Source: Fidelibacterota bacterium (GTDB lineage Bacteria > Fidelibacterota > Fidelibacteria > Fidelibacterales > DSDE01). Taken from it: a stretch of DNA of 5,760 nt. The notes below the pieces were generated by a model that was given only the letters and a program-made list of their open reading frames with translations, had not been told where the DNA came from and did no database searches. Made by a program: the position numbers and the translations under genes. Within the stretch, counting starts at the first letter, position 1, and each line of letters begins with the position of its first letter. Location of the stretch: contig DSDE01000262.1 in NCBI GenBank assembly GCA_011049095.1, positions 1 to 5,760 of the forward strand, written 5' to 3'. Of the stretch, positions 1-5,760 are shown piece by piece.

Positions 1-597
1 GCCCTTTCACAAAAAGTTGTAGAAATTTTTACTGACGGACACTCTGTAGAAGACTATAACCGCCTGGCGCTATGGAGACACAGCATTGGCGTTGCGCTCA
101 TTGCCCGCAGCATTTTCCGGCGAGAGCTGGGTTTGCGGGGCGAAAACATCTATGCCGCCGCCTTGATGCACGATATCGGCCTTATCGCTGAAGAGCAGTT
201 TATGACCCGGGAATTTAAAGAAGCCATAAAGCACTCCAATGAAAACAAAACCCCGTTAGATGTCGCTGAAAACAAAATAATTGGGTTTGACCATGCCGAT
301 ATTGGAAAAGCCATTTGTGAGAGCTGGGTTTTTCCCGAAGAATTTACGGCTGCCATTGGCCGGCATCACGATCCGCTGACCATTGAAGATGAAAATATCC
401 GCTATGCCAGCACTATCTATATCGCCGACTTTCTCGCCGCAGAAAATGATATCGGCTTCTGCGATATGAAAAACGGCAATGAGCGTATTTTTATGCGCTG
501 CCTGAGAAAACTCGATATCTCCTCTGCCTCTCTAAATTCTATTGTGAAAGAAGCCCTTGAAGAACTCCAACAAATGGAAGATAAGGGCTTGATTTAA
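1..597 (+). CDS. HDOD-domain protein, 3' part (5' end outside window)
   Basis: The frame is open from the first base to a TAA at 595-597, giving 198 visible residues, so the true start lies before the window. What is seen is the C-terminal two thirds of an HDOD-type domain: an LWRHS motif (His27 of the fragment), an MHDIG motif (His57-Asp58), a DHADIGK segment (His98), a GRHHDP motif (His122-His123) and a YIADFL segment (Asp143). These are the positions that bind metal in HD-superfamily phosphohydrolases. Family knowledge: HDOD proteins are mostly regulatory or scaffold modules in bacterial signalling, often found with c-di-GMP proteins, and many have no shown catalysis. Here HDIG is followed by Leu, not the Lys of HD-GYP enzymes. 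Roughly 90-100 residues of the domain, and any fused receiver or EAL domain, would lie upstream. The TTG at 133 is internal to the domain and is not a credible start. The gene is followed 10 bases later by an HD-GYP gene on the same strand. The family call is firm; enzymatic activity is unknown. Confidence 0.88.
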   Translation, partial: ALSQKVVEIFTDGHSVEDYNRLALWRHSIGVALIARSIFRRELGLRGENIYAAALMHDIGLIAEEQFMTREFKEAIKHSNENKTPLDVAENKIIGFDHADIGKAICESWVFPEEFTAAIGRHHDPLTIEDENIRYASTIYIADFLAAENDIGFCDMKNGNERIFMRCLRKLDISSASLNSIVKEALEELQQMEDKGLI

Positions 598-607
598 TCA
601 GAAGTCT

Positions 608-1579
608 ATGCGCCAAATTGCGAACAAATCACCGGAACCAAATTTTATTTCGCTAAATAGGGAATTTCTCAAACCAAACAGCCGCATCAACGCCGATATT
701 TTCATTCTCCTTGGTAAAAGATACACCCTCTATGCCAATAAAGATATGCAAATCAGCTTTAATCACCTAAATCGCCTAAAAAGCCGTTCAGAAAAAAAAG
801 TTTATATCAGAAATGCTGATGGCAGCGCTCTTTACACCTATTTTGAAGAAAACATCGCTTTCATCCTCAGCAAAGAGCAAGTTCCTTTTGAAGAAAAAGC
901 TGAAATCCTATATCAAACCAGCTATTCCCTGATAAAAAATATTTTTGAAAATAAGGAAGACCTTTCTTTGTTGCAGCGGGTGCGACCCTTCATAAAAGAT
1001 ATTCTTCCCTTTCTCGACCGCTATCATATGCAATTTTATAATTTGATAAAGCTCTATAAATCGGAAAATTATACATACAGCCACGGGATAAATGTTTCTG
1101 CTATTCTTATTGCCCTGGCCAGCAAACTCAATATCAGCGACCGAGAGCAACTAACTGATATTGGAGTCGGCGGATTTCTGCTGGATATAGGAAAAGCTGA
1201 GATTCCGGCAGATATTATTAATAAAAAAGGTGTCTTGACTCACGAAGAAAATGAATTGATTCGCAGTCATCCAATAATCGGAGCTGAAATAGTTAAAAAG
1301 GCTGGTTTGCTGAGCCCCATCACACTGGACATCATTGCCAAGCATCATGAAAATATGCTTGGAACTGGTTATCCAAAACGCATCGGTGGACAGGCATTAT
1401 CTATTTATGCTTCGATGGCACAAGTTGTCGATACTTTTGACGCCATAACCTCCGATCGTCCTTATAGTCAAGCCGAAAGCAAAGCAGTGGCCGTTAAGTA
1501 TCTGCTAAACCGCCGCGAAGAATACAACTCAAGGGTCTTTTTAAGCTTTTTGGAAATAATCGGCGCCGAGGGGCACTGA
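608..1579 (+). CDS. HD-GYP domain protein with altered HD dyad (putative c-di-GMP phosphodiesterase or degenerate relative)
   Basis: This is a complete 323-residue soluble protein with no signal peptide or membrane segment. Residues about 14-80 form a small N-terminal module (INADIFILLGKRYTLYA, then KKVYI) of a type that often precedes HD-GYP domains. Residues about 100-320 are the HD-GYP domain. Seen ligand positions are His159 (YSHGINV), Asp193 and Lys196 (LLDIGK), His221 (RSHPIIG), His246-His247 (KHHEN), GTGYP at 252-256, and Asp275 (VVDTFDAITSDRPY). Family knowledge: HD-GYP enzymes hydrolyse c-di-GMP at a two- or three-metal site. Two changes stand out. The His of the HD dyad is Leu192, and the Asp of the usual HHExxDGxGYP is Leu251. 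Activity may therefore be reduced, altered or lost, leaving a binding or scaffold role. The ATG at 608 has only a weak AGAAG (600-604) before it, but it lies 10 bases after the HDOD stop, which favours co-transcription. The family call is secure; the catalytic state is inference. Confidence 0.93.
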   Translation: MRQIANKSPEPNFISLNREFLKPNSRINADIFILLGKRYTLYANKDMQISFNHLNRLKSRSEKKVYIRNADGSALYTYFEENIAFILSKEQVPFEEKAEILYQTSYSLIKNIFENKEDLSLLQRVRPFIKDILPFLDRYHMQFYNLIKLYKSENYTYSHGINVSAILIALASKLNISDREQLTDIGVGGFLLDIGKAEIPADIINKKGVLTHEENELIRSHPIIGAEIVKKAGLLSPITLDIIAKHHENMLGTGYPKRIGGQALSIYASMAQVVDTFDAITSDRPYSQAESKAVAVKYLLNRREEYNSRVFLSFLEIIGAEGH

Positions 1580-1653
1580 GCGACTCGGGCTTAATTTAAA
1601 GCCATCCCTTAGCATAAGCTGGAAAATAGAAATTTAGCATTCCGTTAGTAAAA

Positions 1654-3636
1654 TCAGATGCCGCCGTTTCGTTTGCGGATAATCCATTCGGCAATTGCAG
1701 GTATTAGCAAAATCAGGAGAAAACGATAATCTGCGCCGGCATCAAAACGCCATTGGAGCTCCCGCTTCTTTTGTGGCGGACGGTAATCAATGGTATCATT
1801 TGCCGACAGATAATAAAAAAAACCACTATGTTTCTCTGCCAGTTTGCGTAAGGCTTTCACATCGCAGCCGCGAGTCTCATATTCCGGTGATATATCGGTA
1901 ATCTTCAGTTGAGCGCTGTCAGAGGCAAGCAAGGTATTTTCGCTGTAAATGGCTGCTGCCAAATGAAATTTACCGGCCTGCTCACTGCGCCACTGGATGA
2001 TATTTTCGTCTTTGGGTGTTTTGATATCCTGACGCCAAAGCTCGCTTTTTGCACTGTCTAAAACACTTATTACCAGTCTGCTTTTTGCCTTTAGTGTATC
2101 CTCATCCAGGTTAGCGATGAGGGGCATTGTAACTGTTTCATATCTTGAAGCCGTTGCAAAACCATCTTTCCATTGAAGAATTTTTCGCTGATCCTGTCTC
2201 AGCAGCCATTCCACACTCTTTAAAATATGTTGTCTGTAATGGTTTTCCCAATTTTTTTCATATCCGGCCAGATTCCAGCGCCACATACCCTGAATTCCCC
2301 AATATATACCATTTTCCCCAAAAGAAATTATTGTCTCTTGGGGAGGCTTTTCTGATATGAGCGCTTTTTGACCAGGTAAATTTTTATTTGAGCGCACAGT
2401 TGGCGGCAGCCCACGCCAATTGCTTTGAGAATTTTCCAAATCTGAGCCGGTAAGAAGGAAAGGATAAAAAGCTTCCATTAGGTAGCCTTCCACCCACTCA
2501 ATCTTTTCCAGATGATTTTGATAAAATATTGCGTGGGGAATGCTTTTAGAATAGCGGCTGAGAATCTCGTTTTCTTCTCCCGGAGCAATAAACAGCAAAA
2601 GCAGATCGCTGTCAGCCGTTTTATCTGTAAGCTCAGAAAGCAGTATATTATTAATGAGATAGCGCTGATCGCTGCGAAGTATTTCCCGCACAAAAGCAGC
2701 ATCCGGATTGGGCTTGTCACTAATCAGCGTTAGATTATAAAGATAGGGGCGAATGGTGACTGGCAGTTTTTCCTTTAGTGTGAATAAGGAATCGAAGCCG
2801 GCTCTTTGAAATTTCCATACTGTCAGTGTATTGCCTGTTTTCTGGGGGCCAAAAGTCACTTTAAATCTCTCTTGTCTGCCGGGATCAAGATTCACTGGGA
2901 GCATCATTTTTTCATCGCTGCTTTCAAATGAGACAAAGATTTTACCACTGAGGGGAAAAGCCCCTGGATTTTCCATAGTAAAGCGAATTTCTATTGAGTC
3001 GGCATCACTGGCAAAAATCTTGTTTTGCGATGGGTATAACTTTGGCAAAAAGTCTTGCAAAGTATCTCCGACACCGATGACAATCAATTTTTCAAAGCCA
3101 CTTAACTGCAGCTCTGGCAAAGGGATACCCACTCCGCTCTGGCCGTCGCTGATTAATATCAGGGCTTCGAGAGCTCCAGATGGGTGTTTGGCCACTACAT
3201 TTTTTAGCAGCGCAGCCAAATTAGTGTAATTGCCCTCAAATGATAGTCCATTTAACTGTCTGTAATTAATGGAATAGGCCTCATCATAGCCGGCATACCA
3301 GTGAATGAGGGCATTTTCCCTTAAAAAGGAGAGCTTCGGGCCGGTTCTTATGCTCTCGATTAGCGCTTCAGACCCGTTTCCATGAAAATTCATACTCTGG
3401 CTATTGTCAATCACCACAGCTATTTGCGGTTTTTCAAATCGCGTCTGATGAAAAGTATATTCAAAGCGAAACCAGAGTAAGAGCAGCAGTATGATACTTA
3501 GCCAGCGAAGGGTAATAATTGCCTGCTGTGAGCTTTTGGGAAATGCTGAGTATTTCAGGAAGCGCCAGCTCCAGAGGCTCATTACCAGCAGTAGCAAAAA
3601 AGCGATAAGAATTTTGGGTGCAGATAAATCAAACAT
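1654..3636 (-). CDS. Membrane-anchored von Willebrand factor A (VWA) domain protein
   Basis: This 660-residue protein has two N-terminal membrane helices (about 8-25 and 38-57) and one near the C-terminus (about 637-653), followed by RKRNGGI. With the positive-inside rule, the long middle part should be periplasmic or extracellular. Residues about 70-200 are a VWA domain with a complete MIDAS metal site: Asp77-x-Ser79-x-Ser81, Thr138 and Asp164 (ISDGQSG). Residues about 205-295 look like a beta-sandwich. Residues about 298-480 resemble the glutamine-amidotransferase-like Rossmann fold of large bacterial VWA membrane proteins, including the MWRWNLAG signature at 451-458. Another beta-rich stretch (about 495-580) precedes the last helix. 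Family knowledge: such proteins are often encoded with MoxR ATPases and DUF58 or BatA-like proteins, and their exact job is poorly defined; metal-dependent protein binding at the envelope is likely. It is the last gene of its operon. Its ATG overlaps the tsaD stop by 8 bases with no good ribosome binding site, so translational coupling is probable. No partner gene is present here. Confidence 0.87.
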   Translation of the reverse strand: MFDLSAPKILIAFLLLLVMSLWSWRFLKYSAFPKSSQQAIITLRWLSIILLLLLWFRFEYTFHQTRFEKPQIAVVIDNSQSMNFHGNGSEALIESIRTGPKLSFLRENALIHWYAGYDEAYSINYRQLNGLSFEGNYTNLAALLKNVVAKHPSGALEALILISDGQSGVGIPLPELQLSGFEKLIVIGVGDTLQDFLPKLYPSQNKIFASDADSIEIRFTMENPGAFPLSGKIFVSFESSDEKMMLPVNLDPGRQERFKVTFGPQKTGNTLTVWKFQRAGFDSLFTLKEKLPVTIRPYLYNLTLISDKPNPDAAFVREILRSDQRYLINNILLSELTDKTADSDLLLLFIAPGEENEILSRYSKSIPHAIFYQNHLEKIEWVEGYLMEAFYPFLLTGSDLENSQSNWRGLPPTVRSNKNLPGQKALISEKPPQETIISFGENGIYWGIQGMWRWNLAGYEKNWENHYRQHILKSVEWLLRQDQRKILQWKDGFATASRYETVTMPLIANLDEDTLKAKSRLVISVLDSAKSELWRQDIKTPKDENIIQWRSEQAGKFHLAAAIYSENTLLASDSAQLKITDISPEYETRGCDVKALRKLAEKHSGFFYYLSANDTIDYRPPQKKRELQWRFDAGADYRFLLILLIPAIAEWIIRKRNGGI

Positions 3637-4657
3637 CAGCAGACGAGAGCTTTAGATTTGGCACAGCCGTCAGGTTAAGTGGAGAAAAACAGTTTTTTTC
3701 ATAATAGAGTACGCCGGCAGCAGCAATCATTGCCGCATTGTCAGTACAGTATGCCAGAGGCGGATAAAAGAGATCAATTTTTAACTCAGTTGCCAGATTT
3801 TCCATTTTGGCCCGCAACTGACTATTGGCAGCGACACCACCTGCTAAAACCATAGACTTCAAGCCTGTAAAACGCGCTGCTCTGCGGACTTTTTCTACGA
3901 GTGTATCAATAACAGCCGCCTGAAAACTGGCGGCGATATCAGCGACCGCCTGATCGTCGCCGGGAGGATTTTGTCGTATATAATTCAATACTGCAGTCTT
4001 TAGCCCGCTAAAACTCATATCCAGAGAGTCTTTATGCAGGAGAGCTCTAGGAAAATGAACAGCTTTGGGATTGCCGTTTCGGCTTATTTTATCGATAAGA
4101 GGTCCACCAGGATAGCCCAATTTCAGCAGGCGAGCCGTTTTGTCAAAACTTTCTCCAGCAGCATCATCCAGCGTCTGTCCTAAAATAGTAAATTTTCTAA
4201 AACCCTGAACATCAATTAACATTGTATGTCCGCCGCTTACCAGTAGGCAGAGATATGGCGCTTTTAAATCTGGAAATTCGAGAAAAGGAGCGTAGAGATG
4301 GCCTTCAATATGATTCACACCAATCAGCGGCTTGCCAAGAGCCAGGGCAAGACCTTTTGCAAAATTGAGTCCCACCAAAAGGGCGCCCATCAAGCCTGGC
4401 CCATAGGTGACAGCTATTGCATCAATATCTCCGACTTTTATCTCTGCGTCATCAAAAGCTTCCTGACAAACGCGAATAATCGCCTTCTCGTGTTCACGGC
4501 TGGCCAGCTCTGGCACCACTCCGCCATATTGCCGGTGAATAATTTGGGAATACACAATGTGTGACAGCACATCAAAACCTCGTAAAATTGCGGCGCTGGT
4601 TTCATCACAACTGCTTTCAATACCAAGGATAAGTGGCTTTTTATTCTCTGACAACAA
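3629..4657 (-). CDS. tsaD: tRNA N6-adenosine threonylcarbamoyltransferase TsaD
   Basis: TsaD (Gcp/YgjD/Kae1 family) transfers the threonylcarbamoyl group from threonylcarbamoyl-AMP to A37 of tRNAs that read ANN codons, together with TsaB and TsaE in bacteria, in the cytoplasm. The 342-residue length is normal and all hallmarks are present: LGIESSCDET (11-20), GGVVPELASREHEKAI (45-60), the metal-binding HIEGH (His116, His120), VSGGHTML (140-147), DDAAGESFDKTARLL (164-178), FSGLKTAVL (216-224), LAGGVAANSQLR (271-282) and CTDNAAM with the third metal ligand Asp306. No ATG exists before the first conserved motif. The candidate starts are two adjacent TTG codons at 4657-4655 and 4654-4652. A GAGG at 4664-4661 is 3 bases from the first and 6 from the second, so the second (end at 4654, 341 residues) may be the true start. 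The gene overlaps the YbbR gene upstream by 17 or 14 bases and the VWA gene downstream by 8 bases. TsaB, TsaE and TsaC are not in the window. Confidence 0.98.
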   Translation of the reverse strand: MLSENKKPLILGIESSCDETSAAILRGFDVLSHIVYSQIIHRQYGGVVPELASREHEKAIIRVCQEAFDDAEIKVGDIDAIAVTYGPGLMGALLVGLNFAKGLALALGKPLIGVNHIEGHLYAPFLEFPDLKAPYLCLLVSGGHTMLIDVQGFRKFTILGQTLDDAAGESFDKTARLLKLGYPGGPLIDKISRNGNPKAVHFPRALLHKDSLDMSFSGLKTAVLNYIRQNPPGDDQAVADIAASFQAAVIDTLVEKVRRAARFTGLKSMVLAGGVAANSQLRAKMENLATELKIDLFYPPLAYCTDNAAMIAAAGVLYYEKNCFSPLNLTAVPNLKLSSADV

Positions 4658-5609
4658 CGACCTCGATTTTATTTGGGATCAGCTCTCGCCATTCTAAAAC
4701 AGATTCAGGAACTTTAACTGATGGCAAATAATCCAGCTTGTTGGGAATCCATTGGGCAGCATAATCAATAGAAACCTCTATTTCCTCAGGGTGCAGCTCA
4801 TTAATCAGCTTATTGGCGCCGATTACCCGCAAAGCCACTTTCTCGGGAGTGACCCTCAGCGTCTGCTTTTCTGGTGGATTTTTAATCTCTACAGGAATCT
4901 CATAGATAAGCCTCTCGCCAATGCTCTGAACTTCTCCAATCAGCGTAATATTATCGGGTTTTATTTCAAAAAAGTCGGGCTGAGGATTAATTAGCGATGC
5001 TTTGTAAAGAATGTTACCACTGATTTCCCGAAGTCGGATCAGCTCTGTCTCGATGAGAGAATATTCATTGAGAAGGCTTTGCGGGCCGGTGATTTCCACC
5101 ACTTCCGGCTGGGCAATTACTTTTCCGATAAGCAGATAACCGGGCTTAACCTGGACCGACTGATTTAGCCTGACTGGCATCTCCTTTGTGACTTTATTAT
5201 CGAGATTGATTTCTATAATATCCGGAAAAACGATCTCCTGGAAAGTGAGTAATTCTCGGGAAAAAAGAATGCGGTGTGGGTATTTCTCATAATACTCTTT
5301 AAGATTGATTTGAAATTGGCGCTGGATCGTGCTGATATCTAGAATCAACTTAGGCGGATCAAAGTAGCGGGCGATAAAAAGACTGGCGCCCCGACCTTTA
5401 AATCTGACTAAAGCGTGTTTTGCTATCTTATTTTTCAATACTTTGTCGGGTCTGGGGTCATACACTTCAATAGGCGTCTCAATCACGATGCTGTATTCAC
5501 TGTCTCCTACTATGATAAGCCAGAGCAATGAAGCCAGAAGAAAAGGGATGATCAGCTCAAGACTTCGGCCTAAGGTGGTCTTTTTGCCGCTTTTTCTGCT
5601 TCTGTACAT
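4641..5609 (-). CDS. YbbR/CdaR-like membrane-anchored protein
   Basis: This 322-residue protein has a basic N-terminus (MYRSRKSGKK), one hydrophobic helix at about 17-34 (ELIIPFLLASLLWLIIVG), and then an all-beta extracytoplasmic part. The pattern of a single N-terminal anchor ending in LLWLIIVG followed by a strand running into an IETPIEV segment is typical of YbbR proteins. About three YbbR-like repeats can be drawn: about 40-137, 140-226 and 233-318. The last two share the features of a 'P-V-x-hydrophobic' opening strand and a later P-x-x-V-x-I/L-x-hydrophobic-G segment (for example QPEVVEITGP and TPEKVALRVIG). Family knowledge: in Firmicutes the homologue CdaR regulates the di-adenylate cyclase CdaA and sits in cdaA-cdaR-glmM. 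Here it heads an operon with tsaD instead, and CdaA is not visible, so a c-di-AMP link is only inference. The ATG at 5609 has no clear Shine-Dalgarno sequence upstream, but it is the natural start because the basic stretch and anchor follow directly. Confidence 0.85.
   Translation of the reverse strand: MYRSRKSGKKTTLGRSLELIIPFLLASLLWLIIVGDSEYSIVIETPIEVYDPRPDKVLKNKIAKHALVRFKGRGASLFIARYFDPPKLILDISTIQRQFQINLKEYYEKYPHRILFSRELLTFQEIVFPDIIEINLDNKVTKEMPVRLNQSVQVKPGYLLIGKVIAQPEVVEITGPQSLLNEYSLIETELIRLREISGNILYKASLINPQPDFFEIKPDNITLIGEVQSIGERLIYEIPVEIKNPPEKQTLRVTPEKVALRVIGANKLINELHPEEIEVSIDYAAQWIPNKLDYLPSVKVPESVLEWRELIPNKIEVVVVRE
4661..4664 (-). promoter_or_regulatory. Candidate ribosome binding site for tsaD
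   Basis: On the coding strand this reads GAGG, inside the last codons of the YbbR gene. It lies 3 bases before the first TTG and 6 bases before the second TTG of tsaD. Normal spacing favours the second TTG as the start. It is a short match, so the call is tentative, but there is no ATG or GTG alternative next to the conserved N-terminus. Confidence 0.4.
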
Positions 5610-5719
5610 GGGCTAAAAATAGTGATTTATTGAAACGATTATTACATTTTTCTCAGTTATTGCACTTTTGCCAAAGAAATTTCAAAACTCTATAATCAAA
5701 ATCTTAATTCACTGCTGAA

Positions 5720-5747
5720 ATTATCGGCAATCAAATATATTAGCCAA
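5720..5747 (-). promoter_or_regulatory. Possible sigma70-like promoter of the ybbR-tsaD-VWA operon
   Basis: On the - strand a TTGGCT (4 of 6 to the -35 consensus, bases 5747-5742) is followed after 16 bases by GATAAT (5 of 6 to the -10 consensus, bases 5725-5720). This would start transcription near 5713 and leave a leader of roughly 100 bases before the ATG at 5609. The surrounding 150 bases are very AT-rich, so chance matches are likely. A TATATTTG at 5739-5732 also fits the Bacteroidota -7 element, but no matching upstream TTTG is visible before the window ends. No riboswitch or strong hairpin was seen in the leader. Confidence 0.25.
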
Positions 5748-5760
5748 GTTTTTGATTTAA

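Noticed and set aside
133..597. A separate short gene starting at TTG 133
   Set aside because: The frame is open back to base 1 and the residues before 133 carry the conserved LWRHS part of the same HDOD domain, so this is the body of a longer gene.
1566..1603. Weak inverted repeats in the convergent gap: CCGAG/CTCGG (1566-1570 with 1584-1588) and GGCTT/AAGCC (1588-1592 with 1599-1603), considered as a bidirectional terminator
   Set aside because: Stems are only 5 base pairs, one has a 13-base loop and overlaps the end of the HD-GYP gene, and neither is followed by a T-run on either strand.
2831..3229. A 132-codon open frame on the + strand inside the VWA gene
   Set aside because: It lies wholly antisense to a well-supported gene with clear domains, has no recognisable motif, and looks like a chance frame.
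5610..5760. Leader region upstream of the YbbR gene considered for a riboswitch, small RNA or small gene
   Set aside because: It is AT-rich with only short palindromes such as GAAATTTC at 5676-5683. No stable structure, conserved aptamer pattern or supported reading frame was seen.
1..5760. Defence system, CRISPR array, mobile element or phage genes
   Set aside because: No repeat array, transposase, integrase, nuclease or target-site duplication pattern was found. All long frames are explained by signalling, tRNA-modification or envelope proteins.

Overview
This window carries five genes in two convergent groups. It reads as a chromosomal segment of a Gram-negative-type bacterium with moderate GC content and AT-rich spacers. 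The clearest housekeeping marker is a full-length bacterial TsaD. The HDOD and HD-GYP proteins point to a bacterium with c-di-GMP-type signalling. The large membrane-anchored von Willebrand A (VWA) protein resembles a type I would expect in Bacteroidota, Calditrichota and related phyla. I cannot name the phylum with confidence.

Left part, + strand (1-1579): the 3' portion of an HDOD-domain gene, running in from before the window, is followed after 10 bases by a complete gene for a stand-alone HD-GYP protein. The two look like one transcription unit for regulated signalling. The HDOD fragment keeps its HD dyad. The HD-GYP protein keeps GYP and most metal-ligand positions, but has Leu in place of the His of the HD dyad and in place of the Asp that usually precedes G-x-G-Y-P.

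Middle (1580-1653): a 74-base convergent gap with only weak inverted repeats and no clear terminator.

Right part, - strand, transcribed right to left (5609 to 1654): a YbbR/CdaR-like membrane-anchored protein, tsaD, and a 660-residue VWA membrane protein. Each junction is an overlap (17 or 14 bases, then 8 bases), so the three genes are almost certainly one translationally coupled operon. tsaD has no ATG at its N-terminus and seems to start at one of two adjacent TTG codons. About 150 AT-rich bases lie upstream of the YbbR gene and contain one plausible but weak sigma70-like promoter.

How they fit: TsaD makes the t6A37 modification of ANN-decoding tRNAs. The YbbR and VWA proteins are predicted to act at or outside the inner membrane, and their partners (CdaA for YbbR; MoxR/DUF58/Bat-type proteins for VWA) are not in the window. 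I saw no mobile element, CRISPR array, RNA gene or clearly new system. The most unusual features are the altered HD-GYP site and the coupling of tsaD to two envelope-protein genes.
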